64,000 bases of DNA from assembly GCF_000482465.1 (NCBI RefSeq), contig NZ_KI519423.1, positions 94,894-158,893 on the forward strand. The letters are read 5' to 3'. Shown one piece after another: positions 36,910 through 44,839 of this stretch (the first letter of the stretch is position 1; every line of letters begins with the position of its first letter). A program made the translations under genes and the position numbers. The DNA comes from Runella limosa DSM 17973 (GTDB taxonomy: Bacteria > Bacteroidota > Bacteroidia > Cytophagales > Spirosomataceae). Below the pieces are notes generated by a model. It was not told the origin of the DNA, made no database searches, and saw only the letters and a list, made by a program, of their open reading frames with translations.

Positions 36910-38862
36910 TCATTGAAATTTCTGCCCTTCGGTTTTGCTTTTCCAATCGTCGGTGCGGAAAGGAGCTGCGGGGAGACCTTCTTGGTTGAACAAATTGGCA
37001 TCTTCTGGAGCATCTGCCCAAGCGTAACGCACCGCGATAGGTTTCACACCTTTCGGATGATACACTTCTACCTTATCGCCGATGATTTCGGCTTTGGCAT
37101 AATGAAAAACTTTGTCATCGCCCGCAATCTCAAAACCTTTGACGTACCCAAACTTATCTTTTACCATCAGGCCTTCCCCCACGTTTTTGAAAGAAACAAC
37201 GGCCTTGTCCTCGTCAAACTTCACCGAATCGTAAACAGGCCCAGTATGCAAAATATCTTGTCCAAAATCCATTTTTAAGGCATTAAGCGCGAGGCGGTGG
37301 CCAACGTCTTGTTTGTTGGTCGGGTGAATATCTTTGGGGTTGCCAACGTCAATCGTTACGGCCATACCCGTTTTGGGGAGGGAAAGTGCCAGGGTTTGTG
37401 CTTCGCGAAGCTCGGCCCAATTGCTTCCGTTGTTACTGTTTTGGTAGCCACCGTAGCTTGATAATTGCACAAAATAAAACGAAAAATCGTCGTCCCACTG
37501 CTGCCGCCAATCATCAATCATCAACGGAAACGACTGTCGATATTGGTACGCCCGCCCCGCATTCGACTCGCCTTGGTACCAAAGCGCCCCCCGAATGCCG
37601 AACGGAATGAGCGGCGCAATCATGGCGTTATAAATCGTCGTCCCGACGTTGTTGCAGCTGTGGTTATACGTGCGGGGTTCGGCAAAAGAAGGTAGCAGAT
37701 ACCAATCGGAAGCAATGCTTATTTTGGCGGTTTTGGCGCTGACAAATAAATCATCAGGCGTGCCATTGACCCCCAAACCATACCACGGATGCTCAATCAT
37801 ATTCCCAAATTTTATGACAAGTCGATTGGCACCAGCTTTCCACGCATCGGCAGGAAGGGCTATTTTGCGTACTCCTTGCATCATACCCGCATAGACCAGC
37901 TTACCATTGATGTACATTTCGTTGAAACTATCCTGAATACCCAGTCCCAAAGTCGTGGTTTGTCCTACCATTTCTTCGGGGATGTCGATGGTTTTGGCCA
38001 TAAAACCTTTGCCCCTAAACATCCAAATTCCTTTCCAATCCCACTGTCCCAAAGGACTACCCGCCGAGCGCCATTTTGAGAAATCGTAGCCCGCTTCGGT
38101 ATATTTTTTTTCATCCGCCATCGTAACCTCCGCCTCACTGCCTAGCAACTGTTTGCGCGTTTGGCGGTCGAGTTGCGCATCAGCTTCTTCCCACGTTTTG
38201 GGCAGGGCATTGGCGTAGGGTTTCAGTTCATCGTTGGTTTGCATGGCTTCCTTGCTAATCCAGCCTTCGATTTGCGAACCTCCCCACGACGAATGAAGCA
38301 AGCCAATGGGCACGTTCAATTTTTGGGCTAATTCTCTGGCAAAAAAGAACCCGACAGCCGTAAAACTGCCCACATTTTCTTCGTCACTCACCTTCCATTC
38401 GCCCGAGGCAAGGTCAGTTTGAATGTCCATCGTTACGTTGTGTTCTACGTAAAAATGGCGTATTTGAGGGAAATTGGCATTTTTCTTCTCCTGACGAAAA
38501 TTGTCGGCTTGTTTGACCGGCCATTCCATGTTTGACTGCCCCGAGCACAACCACACCTCTCCCAGCAACACATCCTCTACTTCGACTTTGCCCGTCAGCG
38601 TAGTAGCCACCAACCGATGAGGGCCGCCCGCTTCCATGGGCTTAAATTTTACGCTCCATTTTCCTGCGTCATCGGCCGTAGCCAAGAGTTTTTGGTTGGC
38701 CAACGTCACCGTGACTTTTTCCTTAGGCTTGGCCCAACCCCAAACAGGAATCGGCTTTTGGCGTTGAAGCACCACGTGATTTGAAAATAAGCGGGCAAAC
38801 TTTAGCTGGGCAATGGCCTGAAATTGAAGCAGTACAAGGCAAAAAAGTAGCAGTCGTTTCAT
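36910..38862 (-). CDS. Sialate O-acetylesterase
   Basis: The start at 38862 (MKRLLLFCLVLLQFQAIAQ) gives a clean signal peptide; a longer frame upstream lacks one. The 650-residue exported enzyme is an SGNH/SASA-type carbohydrate esterase that removes O-acetyl groups from sialic acids or from other acetylated sugars. Motifs: LGEVWLCSGQSNMEWPV with catalytic Ser110, GLLHSSWGGSQIEGWIS (block with Gly/Asn-type oxyanion residues), GALWYQGESNAGR, and the C-terminal DIHPTNKQDVG with the catalytic Asp/His. Beta-sandwich insert domains occupy about residues 250-370. In plant-glycan degraders this family also deacetylates xylan, but it is 8 kb from the xus locus, so a link is only possible. Confidence 0.88.
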   Translation of the reverse strand: MKRLLLFCLVLLQFQAIAQLKFARLFSNHVVLQRQKPIPVWGWAKPKEKVTVTLANQKLLATADDAGKWSVKFKPMEAGGPHRLVATTLTGKVEVEDVLLGEVWLCSGQSNMEWPVKQADNFRQEKKNANFPQIRHFYVEHNVTMDIQTDLASGEWKVSDEENVGSFTAVGFFFARELAQKLNVPIGLLHSSWGGSQIEGWISKEAMQTNDELKPYANALPKTWEEADAQLDRQTRKQLLGSEAEVTMADEKKYTEAGYDFSKWRSAGSPLGQWDWKGIWMFRGKGFMAKTIDIPEEMVGQTTTLGLGIQDSFNEMYINGKLVYAGMMQGVRKIALPADAWKAGANRLVIKFGNMIEHPWYGLGVNGTPDDLFVSAKTAKISIASDWYLLPSFAEPRTYNHSCNNVGTTIYNAMIAPLIPFGIRGALWYQGESNAGRAYQYRQSFPLMIDDWRQQWDDDFSFYFVQLSSYGGYQNSNNGSNWAELREAQTLALSLPKTGMAVTIDVGNPKDIHPTNKQDVGHRLALNALKMDFGQDILHTGPVYDSVKFDEDKAVVSFKNVGEGLMVKDKFGYVKGFEIAGDDKVFHYAKAEIIGDKVEVYHPKGVKPIAVRYAWADAPEDANLFNQEGLPAAPFRTDDWKSKTEGQKFQ

Positions 38863-39035
38863 AACAAAAAGGGAGAAGTATAGGGGTTTAGATGAACACC
38901 TAAAAATAAGGCAAATAAGCCGCTCCACAGACATTATTGACATAAAAATTTAATACCACTGAAAGAACGTTGTGTATTACCAAAAATCTGTGTTATTCTG
39001 CGGTATTACATCCGTGAACATCTGCGAGAAAAATA

Positions 39036-39923
39036 TCAAATCATTTTCTTCAAAAACTTCCAATTCCCTGAATTATATACTTTTATCCAATCAAGCCCAA
39101 TGTCGTTGGGCAAAAGCCGCTCGGCATAATGGCGTTCCCAGGTGTTAGGATTGACCCAAAAAGTATGCGGAGGTGTTGCTCCCATTCGTTCAAAACCTAA
39201 CCGTTCGTAGCTTCTCCCATCTGACCAATCTCGGTCGGCGTAAGTCATAATATCGTCGGGCTGTAGTTCGGTCACAAAAGCTTTCAGTAATTTATCCAAT
39301 CCCCCTACCACCGTGCAGTCAAGATGATTGGCAAAACGAATCAACTCAAACGAGCGGAACGTTTCCCTTTCTCTTAGGATATTTTTTCCCCCACTAAACG
39401 AAGCCACAGCCACCAAGGCTTCTCCTTGAATCGTCATTTGTTGGGTCAAAAACGGTGTCGCAGGGCTGTCATCTTTTAAAATACGCTGGTAGTTTTTGGG
39501 CAAAAAAAGGCCATATTTAAACTTTGCATTGGTCGAAACTTGCAAATGATGAGCATCCATAAATCGCTCCAAGGTAGGTTTATCAATTCGGCGAACCTTT
39601 GTAAGTCGCGCTGGAATGCGTTGAGAAATACCAAACGCCGCCCGCAGCCTCGACTGAACCACGGCTTTTTTGGAATACCACACATCTTCCCACAAATGAA
39701 TCACTTTGATGCCTTCAGCTGCCAAAGCATCACTCAATTGTACAAAAGTATCGGGTAAAAGAGAGTTGGTTTTGTCCAACGAAATGAGGTGAATCGCCAG
39801 CAAACGTTCAGGGAAATAAAGCACTGGACGAAGAAACCTTTGCCCCAAAATGGGTAGCTCTTGGTCTTGTTGAAAAGACAAAAAAGCCCTCACTTCCTCC
39901 TCAAATCGTGTTTGTGTTATCAA
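39036..39923 (-). CDS. Hef-like homing-endonuclease relative, nuclease site degenerate
   Basis: The 295-residue protein matches, from memory, the layout of phage Hef-like/VSR-fold homing endonuclease proteins. Residues 70-100 hold the strand-helix block GIKVIHLWEDVWYSKKAVVQ followed by SRL, residues 101-113 the linker RIPARLTKVRRI, and 114-265 the C-terminal domain (FMDAHHLQVSTNAKFKYGLF, SFELIRFANHLDCTVVGGLD, TYADRDWSDGRSYERLGFE, HTFWVNP). The strand pair that normally carries the catalytic Asp and Glu reads LYFPERLLAIHLISL (residues 35-49), with no acidic pair in the expected places, so the nuclease may be inactive. It stands alone between an esterase and a divergent SDR. The family call is moderate; function here is unknown. 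Confidence 0.6.
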   Translation of the reverse strand: MITQTRFEEEVRAFLSFQQDQELPILGQRFLRPVLYFPERLLAIHLISLDKTNSLLPDTFVQLSDALAAEGIKVIHLWEDVWYSKKAVVQSRLRAAFGISQRIPARLTKVRRIDKPTLERFMDAHHLQVSTNAKFKYGLFLPKNYQRILKDDSPATPFLTQQMTIQGEALVAVASFSGGKNILRERETFRSFELIRFANHLDCTVVGGLDKLLKAFVTELQPDDIMTYADRDWSDGRSYERLGFERMGATPPHTFWVNPNTWERHYAERLLPNDIGLDWIKVYNSGNWKFLKKMI

Positions 39924-40014
39924 GTTCTTTTAAGTTTTCGGCGAATGTTTGATTAGAAAACTACCCACTCAACTCTTTATAATAAGTTAACAGTACAATA
40001 ACGCAAAATTAGGC

Positions 40015-40809
40015 ATGGTTACGGAAAAATGGCTCGCTCAGAAAACAATTGTCGTCATTGGCGGTACCACGGGCATTGGGCTTTCGGCCGCGAGTGCATT
40101 TATTCGGCACGGCGCCCAAGTGGTCGTCGTTGGTCGTAACCCCGAAAGCTGCGACGACGCCCAACGGCAATTGGGTTCTTCGGCGGTGGTTATCTCGGCC
40201 GATGCCACCCACGAAAGTACAGCCCCCCACGCCATTGCCCAAGCGATTCATACCTTCGGGAGTTTTGATGGGCTGTACCATGTGGCTGGAGGAAGTGGAC
40301 GAAAGTTTGGCGATGGCCCCTTGCACGAGCTTACGTTGGAGGGATGGAACAAAACGTTTGAGTTGAACCTTACCTCGCTCATGCTTTCCAATCAAGCGGC
40401 GGTACGTCAGTTTTTAGCCCAAAAAACGGGTGGTGCTATCCTGAATGTGGGCTCGGTGCTCGGTTTTTCACCCTCCCCTACCTACTTTACAACCCACGCT
40501 TATGCAGCGACCAAATCGGCCATTATTGGCTTTACCAAGTCCATTGCGGCCCATTACGCCAAAGACAACATACGCGTAAACGTGCTTGCCCCCGCACTGG
40601 TAGAAACCCCCATGAGTCAACGTGCTTCTCAAAACACGCTCATCATGGATTTTATCAAAACCAAGCAACCCCTCGATGGTGGACGAAACGGACAACCCAC
40701 TGATTTAGACGGTGCTGCTCTTTATTTTTTATCTGACTATGCTCTTTTTACAACAGGCCAAGTCCTCGCCGTTGACGGCGGCTGGTCAGTGACGGAGGGG
40801 CAATGGTAG
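40015..40809 (+). CDS. SDR-family NAD(P)-dependent oxidoreductase
   Basis: The 264-residue product has the cofactor-binding glycine motif (VVIGGTTGIG, residues 13-22), the VAGGSG and NVGSVLG segments with the catalytic Ser, and the catalytic YAATK motif. The C-terminus ends in the usual TGQVLAVDGGWSV. It should reduce or oxidise an alcohol/ketone substrate with NAD(P). It starts the plus-strand run SDR, S23, ROK, SIS, MetE-like. Whether it belongs to the same operon is unclear because a repeat-flanked S23 gene sits between it and the ROK gene. Confidence 0.88.
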   Translation: MVTEKWLAQKTIVVIGGTTGIGLSAASAFIRHGAQVVVVGRNPESCDDAQRQLGSSAVVISADATHESTAPHAIAQAIHTFGSFDGLYHVAGGSGRKFGDGPLHELTLEGWNKTFELNLTSLMLSNQAAVRQFLAQKTGGAILNVGSVLGFSPSPTYFTTHAYAATKSAIIGFTKSIAAHYAKDNIRVNVLAPALVETPMSQRASQNTLIMDFIKTKQPLDGGRNGQPTDLDGAALYFLSDYALFTTGQVLAVDGGWSVTEGQW

Positions 40810-40818
40810 CGTCTATGG

Positions 40819-40849
40819 TTTACAGTTTCCTGTTTACAGTTTAGGGGTT
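40819..40849. repeat. Word repeat upstream of the S23 gene
   Basis: TTTACAGTTTCC, TGTTTACAGTTT and AGGGGTT follow one another. The 11-mer GTTTCCTGTTT at 40825-40835 is the reverse complement of AAACAGGAAAC, which occurs twice on the other side of the S23 gene. Confidence 0.6.
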
Positions 40850-40883
40850 ACTGTTGGGGATTGACAATTAATACTATTTAGGG

Positions 40884-41291
40884 ATGGCTACGATTGAAAA
40901 GTTTGAGGATTTACAATGCTGGCAACGAGCACGAGAATTGTGTCGAAATGTATATGAAATAACCAAAATAGGAGATTTTGCAAAAGATTATGAAATGAAA
41001 GGGCAAATCCGTGCAGCCAGCGGCTCAATCATGGATAATATTGCCGAGGGCTTTGATAGAGGGGGAAGGGACGAATTTAAGCAATTTTTAACCATTGCAA
41101 AAGGCTCAACAGGAGAAGTTAAATCTCAATTATACAGAGCATTAGACCAAAAATATATCACTTCTGAGAGGTTTGAAAAAATGTACGACTATGCCGAAAT
41201 CGTATCAAAACAAATAGATGCTTTAAGAAACTACTTAAATAATACTGATATAAAAGGCCGTCGCTACAAAAAAACTCCCAAACCAAACTAA
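40884..41291 (+). CDS. S23-type four-helix-bundle protein
   Basis: The 135-residue product belongs to the 23S-rRNA-intervening-sequence (S23/bS23-like) four-helix-bundle family: FEDLQCWQRARELCRNVYEI, QIRAASGSIMDNIAEGFDRG, FLTIAKGSTGEVKSQLYRAL and IDALRNYLNN are its four helices. The family is frequent in Bacteroidota as single dispersed genes; its molecular role is not settled. Related AAACAGGAAAC words in opposite orientation flank this copy, which interrupts the gap between SDR and ROK. That suggests insertion as a unit (inference). A start at 40884 is the only ATG that keeps helix 1. Confidence 0.85.
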   Translation: MATIEKFEDLQCWQRARELCRNVYEITKIGDFAKDYEMKGQIRAASGSIMDNIAEGFDRGGRDEFKQFLTIAKGSTGEVKSQLYRALDQKYITSERFEKMYDYAEIVSKQIDALRNYLNNTDIKGRRYKKTPKPN

Positions 41292-41328
41292 ACCCCAAAC
41301 AGGAAACTAGAAACCCCAAACAGGAAAC
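41290..41328. repeat. Tandem AAACCCCAAACAGGAAAC repeat after S23 gene
   Basis: The 18-mer AAACCCCAAACAGGAAAC occurs at 41290-41307 and again at 41311-41328, a 21-bp period. It overlaps the last bases of the S23 gene and ends 9 bp before the ROK start. Confidence 0.7.
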
Positions 41329-41336
41329 ATAAAAGA

Positions 41337-42224
41337 ATGAAAACATCCATCGGCATCGATTTGGGAGGAACCAATGTAAAAGGAGTGTTGGTCAATGAAG
41401 CAGGAGAAATCTTGAAGCAACATTACGTGGCAACCCAAGACGATTCTGAAGGGCATTGGCGCGAAAACGTGCTAGAAATGGTTGCGTACCTGCGTAATTA
41501 TTGGCAAGCGCCCGTCGATACCATTGGACTGTCGGCTCCAGGCTTACCCGATGCCCGTAATTCTTGTATTTCATTTCTTCCCAATCGCTTGGGAGGACTT
41601 GAACATTTTGACTGGAGTGCTTATTTCGAGCAACGAACCTACGTCCTCAACGATGCCCACTCGGCGCTGATGGCCGAAGCGCGGTTTGGGGCGGCTAAGG
41701 GTTTCCAAAATGCGATTTTGCTCACCCTCGGCACGGGCGTTGGGGGCGGGATTCTCATCCAAGGAAAACTATACCAAGGACTTAGCCAAATGGCAGGCCA
41801 CCTTGGCCACTTCTCACTTGATGCCACCGACGACGAAGTAAGCATCGTCGGTGCTCCAGGGAGTTTGGAGTACGCCATTGGCAATTATTCCATTCAAAAA
41901 CGAAGCAAAGGAAAGTTTGATTCCACTTGGGCGCTGGTCGAAGCCTACCGCCAAGGCGATCCTTGGGCGAGTTTGGTTTGGCTCACTTCCGTTCAAAAAT
42001 TAGCCGTAGCGTTGTCGTCGCTTGTCAATGCGCTATCTCCCGAGCTCATTGTCCTTGCAGGAGGAATTACCTTTGCCGACGATGCCTTGTTTGACCCTTT
42101 ACGTCAATTTATGGACTTATACGAGTGGCGACCTGGTGGCAAACAAACCCCCATTGTTCAAGCCCAATTTGGCGACATGGCAGGCGCCATTGGTGCCGCA
42201 GGCTTTGCATTATCATCTATTTAA
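41337..42224 (+). CDS. ROK-family sugar kinase-like protein
   Basis: The 295-residue product has the ROK phosphate-binding motif (GIDLGGTNVKGVLV, residues 6-19), the NDAHSALMAEARFGAAKG segment with the catalytic Asp, the LTLGTGVGGGILIQGKLYQG block and the C-terminal VLAGGI. Sugar kinases of this family phosphorylate glucose, ManNAc, GlcNAc or allose. The zinc-binding CxCGxxGCxE motif usual in the family is replaced by IVGAPGSLE, so the zinc site is missing. It overlaps no neighbour and is followed 34 bp later by a SIS-domain gene, which suggests a sugar-phosphate pathway. Confidence 0.85.
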   Translation: MKTSIGIDLGGTNVKGVLVNEAGEILKQHYVATQDDSEGHWRENVLEMVAYLRNYWQAPVDTIGLSAPGLPDARNSCISFLPNRLGGLEHFDWSAYFEQRTYVLNDAHSALMAEARFGAAKGFQNAILLTLGTGVGGGILIQGKLYQGLSQMAGHLGHFSLDATDDEVSIVGAPGSLEYAIGNYSIQKRSKGKFDSTWALVEAYRQGDPWASLVWLTSVQKLAVALSSLVNALSPELIVLAGGITFADDALFDPLRQFMDLYEWRPGGKQTPIVQAQFGDMAGAIGAAGFALSSI

Positions 42225-42258
42225 CCCGTTCAATTCGCGTTCTAAACCCTCTTTACAC

Positions 42259-43062
42259 ATGACTGTTACCGAAGTTTATCTAAGTAAATGTCAGCACATT
42301 TTACAAACTATTCAACAACAACAAACCCAAATCCAACAAGCCGCTCAATGGTTTTCCGAAAGCATACTGGCAGGACGGATGGTACATGTTTTCGGTAGTG
42401 GCCACAGCCGAATCATGGTCGAAGAAATGTGGCCTCGCTACGGCTCTTTTGCGGGTTTTAACCCCATCGTGGAGTTGTCTCTTACTTTTCACAATTTGGT
42501 GGTAGGCGCCAACGGGCAACGTCAAGCCATGTTTTTAGAAAATGTACCAGGTTTAGCCGACCGCATTTTACGGAATTTTGACTTGTCTTCTCAAGATACA
42601 GCCTTGGTAATTTCGTCTTCGGGCACCAACATTGTCCCCGTTGAAATGGCCGAAATTTTTCAAAAAAATGGCATTAAAGTCGTTGCTTTAATCACCAAAG
42701 AACACTCCGAAGCCAGTTCATCAAAACGCAAGGATGGGAAAAAACTAACCGATTTTGCCGATTTAGTACTCGATACAGGTGCTCCCGTGGGCGATGCGAT
42801 GGTTACGCTTGCTGGCCTTGACACCCCCGTTTCTCCTGGTTCGACGGTAGGCGGGGCAGCGATTGTCAACTGCCTTAAAGCCGAAACAGCCCAACTTCTT
42901 ACCCAAGCAGGGCGTCCGCCCAAAGTACTAAGCGCAGCGGCGGTAGTCGGTAGCGAACGCGCCGTCGAGCTGTTTGAAGCGGCCTACGATGAGCACGCCC
43001 ACCGCCTTGCCAAAATGTACCAAAAAGTAGGTAACCCTAGCTATGTAAGTGATCCTTTTTAA
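42259..43062 (+). CDS. SIS-domain sugar-phosphate-binding protein
   Basis: The ATG at 42259 (MTVTEVYLSKCQHILQTI) is used; an earlier in-frame start would lie inside the ROK gene. The 267-residue product is a SIS_2-type protein like UPF0309 members: VHVFGSGHSRIMVEEMWPR binds the phosphosugar, ALVISSSGTNIVPVEMAEI is the second SIS motif, and LDTPVSPGSTVGGAAIVNCL follows. Such proteins isomerise or bind phosphorylated (amino) sugars, or act as regulators. No DNA-binding domain is present. Between a ROK kinase and a MetE-like protein it probably acts on a phosphorylated sugar (inference). Confidence 0.82.
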   Translation: MTVTEVYLSKCQHILQTIQQQQTQIQQAAQWFSESILAGRMVHVFGSGHSRIMVEEMWPRYGSFAGFNPIVELSLTFHNLVVGANGQRQAMFLENVPGLADRILRNFDLSSQDTALVISSSGTNIVPVEMAEIFQKNGIKVVALITKEHSEASSSKRKDGKKLTDFADLVLDTGAPVGDAMVTLAGLDTPVSPGSTVGGAAIVNCLKAETAQLLTQAGRPPKVLSAAAVVGSERAVELFEAAYDEHAHRLAKMYQKVGNPSYVSDPF

Positions 43063-43073
43063 AACTCAGAACC

Positions 43074-44102
43074 ATGCAACCTCTCCCCATAAAAACCACC
43101 GTCGTTGGCTCGATGCCTTTTCCAGGTTGGCTCGAATTTGCGAGCATGAACCTCGACCAATTTGGCCCCGCCGACATCGCCGAAATGATTGATGATGCAG
43201 TCATTACGGCCATCCATGATCAAGTAAGCGCAGGACTTGACGTCATCACCGACGGCGAACAAACTCGTCTCGATTTTAACCTGTCGTTTTATGGATTCAT
43301 CAACGGAATCCAAAACGATAGTTCCGAAACCCGAAAATACGGCCCACCCGCCCATGACCAACGCGGTAAAAACAGCATTGTAGAGCCCCTAACAGCCCCC
43401 AAAGGGCTTGGAGTGGTGGAGGAATACAAACGGCTCAAACGCCTTGCCCCCGAAGGTCAACGCGTTAAAATGTCGATTCCTGGGCCTTATACCTTGTCGG
43501 GGCGTTTGAATCCAGGGCATTTGTACAAAGACCGTTGGGAAGTGACCGAAGCTATTTTGCCCCTTGTACGGAAAGAAATTGAAGAATTGGTGGCCTTGGG
43601 CGTTCCCGAAATCTGCGTGGACGAACCCTCTATGAGTTGTTACGCCTATCGGGAAGATACCCAACGATTTGTCGATATTTTTAACCGAACCGTTGCGCCT
43701 GCCGTCGGAAAAACGCGCCTCTCGATGCACCTCTGTTTTGGAAATTATAAAGGCCGTTCGGTGGGTAAGAAAACCCTAGCTCCAATGCTACCCGATTTTT
43801 TGGACATGACTGTCGATGAATTGCATTCTGAAATGACCGTACTCAATTTTACCGATGTGCATCTTTTGGAACGATTTGCCGAAAAACTAGACGTAGCAGT
43901 AGGCGTCATTGACGTGAAAAGTTATTACATAGAAACGCCCGAAGACGTTGCCGAACGTATTAGGAAGGTATTGCCGTACGTTCCTGCCGAAAAACTGGCC
44001 GTTGCCCCCGACTGTGGAATGAGCCAAACGGCGCGCTGGGCAACCAAACAAAAATTAAAAGCCATGTGCGACGGCGCCAAACTCGTCAGAGCCAGTTTGT
44101 AA
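43074..44102 (+). CDS. MetE C-terminal-like (cobalamin-independent Met synthase fold)
   Basis: The 342-residue protein matches only the C-terminal catalytic barrel of cobalamin-independent methionine synthase: VVGSMPFP at the start, GLDVITDGEQTRLDF, IPGPYTLSGRLNPG, VDEPSM, SMHLCFGN (zinc ligands His and Cys) and VAPDCGMSQ (second zinc Cys). MetE itself is about 750 residues with two barrels. Stand-alone single-barrel forms transfer methyl groups from other donors or have unknown substrates. It begins 11 bp after the SIS gene, so it is co-transcribed with it. Whether it truly makes methionine is not shown by sequence. Confidence 0.82.
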   Translation: MQPLPIKTTVVGSMPFPGWLEFASMNLDQFGPADIAEMIDDAVITAIHDQVSAGLDVITDGEQTRLDFNLSFYGFINGIQNDSSETRKYGPPAHDQRGKNSIVEPLTAPKGLGVVEEYKRLKRLAPEGQRVKMSIPGPYTLSGRLNPGHLYKDRWEVTEAILPLVRKEIEELVALGVPEICVDEPSMSCYAYREDTQRFVDIFNRTVAPAVGKTRLSMHLCFGNYKGRSVGKKTLAPMLPDFLDMTVDELHSEMTVLNFTDVHLLERFAEKLDVAVGVIDVKSYYIETPEDVAERIRKVLPYVPAEKLAVAPDCGMSQTARWATKQKLKAMCDGAKLVRASL

Positions 44103-44112
44103 AGGCTATACC

Positions 44113-44757
44113 TCACTTGCGACTCACAAAACGATTTCCTGTCACATAAAAACGATACGGTAAATCAGCGCCTTGGGTAATGCCGATTCGGGTGGTGGTC
44201 ACCATTTCAAACTCCTTTAGTACTGACGGATAAATTTTCAGATTTCCCGTCAAAAGCGAAGAACCATTGTGTTCTTCAATACTAATCCCCATGGCTTTCA
44301 CCAATTTAGCAGGGCCGTTGCATAAGTGTCGAGGGGAGAGCGCAGAGTGTCGAACAGGCTCCCCATTCGACATTCTGCATTCGACACTCGACACTCTCGA
44401 CACTCCATTTCTCCTTCTTTCTTCCATAAGTTCAATACCTTCAGTTGGTTCTAAGGCCCGAATCAGCACTGCTTCACCTACGCCCTCTTCACCACTTACG
44501 ATGTTGACACAATAGTGCATTCCGTAAATTTGATACACATAAACCGTTCCCGCAGGACCAAACATTGCGGCATTTCTTTTTGTTTTCTTTCGGTACGCAT
44601 GACACGCAGGATCATCAGTAAGGTAGGCTTCCGTTTCAACGATGATACCAGCCGTAATCCCGTATGGGCTTTGATGAACCAACGTACAACCAAGCAACCT
44701 TTGGGCGAGGGTTAACGTATCGTATTTTTGATAGAAGTCGAGCGTAAGTGGCTGCAT
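44113..44757 (-). CDS. mpg: 3-methyladenine DNA glycosylase with in-frame insertion
   Basis: The 214-residue protein is an AAG/MPG-family base-excision glycosylase that removes alkylated purines. Motifs: LAQRLLGCTLVHQ, IIVETEAYLTDDPACHAY with the catalytic Glu, AAMFGPAGTVYVYQIYGMHY (intercalation and active-site segment), EAVLIRALEPTEGIELM and LCNGPAKLVKAMGI. Between ELMEERR and LCNGP, where family members have only a few residues, about 28 extra residues (about 116-144) are encoded by short-word repeat DNA (see 44331-44404). The reading frame is intact, so the enzyme may still work if the insertion forms a surface loop. It is convergent with the MetE-like gene. Confidence 0.87.
   Translation of the reverse strand: MQPLTLDFYQKYDTLTLAQRLLGCTLVHQSPYGITAGIIVETEAYLTDDPACHAYRKKTKRNAAMFGPAGTVYVYQIYGMHYCVNIVSGEEGVGEAVLIRALEPTEGIELMEERRRNGVSRVSSVECRMSNGEPVRHSALSPRHLCNGPAKLVKAMGISIEEHNGSSLLTGNLKIYPSVLKEFEMVTTTRIGITQGADLPYRFYVTGNRFVSRK
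44331..44404. repeat. TGTCGA word repeat inside the glycosylase gene
   Basis: Repeated ATTCGACATTC, ATTCGACACTC and TCGACACTC words fill 44366-44404, and related GAGTGTCGAA words with a GGGGAG/CTCCCC pair lie at 44331-44364. The whole stretch is read in frame by the glycosylase gene on the minus strand. Confidence 0.7.
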
Positions 44758-44803
44758 AAAACTTAATAACTGCTTGGATATTACCTGTTAGTAGATTTTT
44801 AGA

Positions 44804-44811
44804 TACATTTG
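44804..44811 (+). promoter_or_regulatory. -7 box before the T9SS type B surface protein
   Basis: TACATTTG is an exact match to TAnnTTTG, 28 bp before the start codon. No TTTG -33 element is seen at the usual spacing. Confidence 0.4.
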
Positions 44812-44839
44812 ATTTTAATAATAGTCCTTAACCAAAGTA

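Noticed and set aside
38967-38990. GTGTATTACCAAAAATCT, similar to the 21-bp repeats at 9440
   Set aside because: It needs a two-base gap to align, is a single copy and has no phased partner.
39036-40014. Prophage or integrative element remnant around the Hef-like gene
   Set aside because: No integrase, structural phage gene, tRNA target or direct repeat was seen nearby.
44113-44757. mpg as a pseudogene because of the repeat insertion
   Set aside because: The frame is open throughout and motifs on both sides of the insertion are intact.
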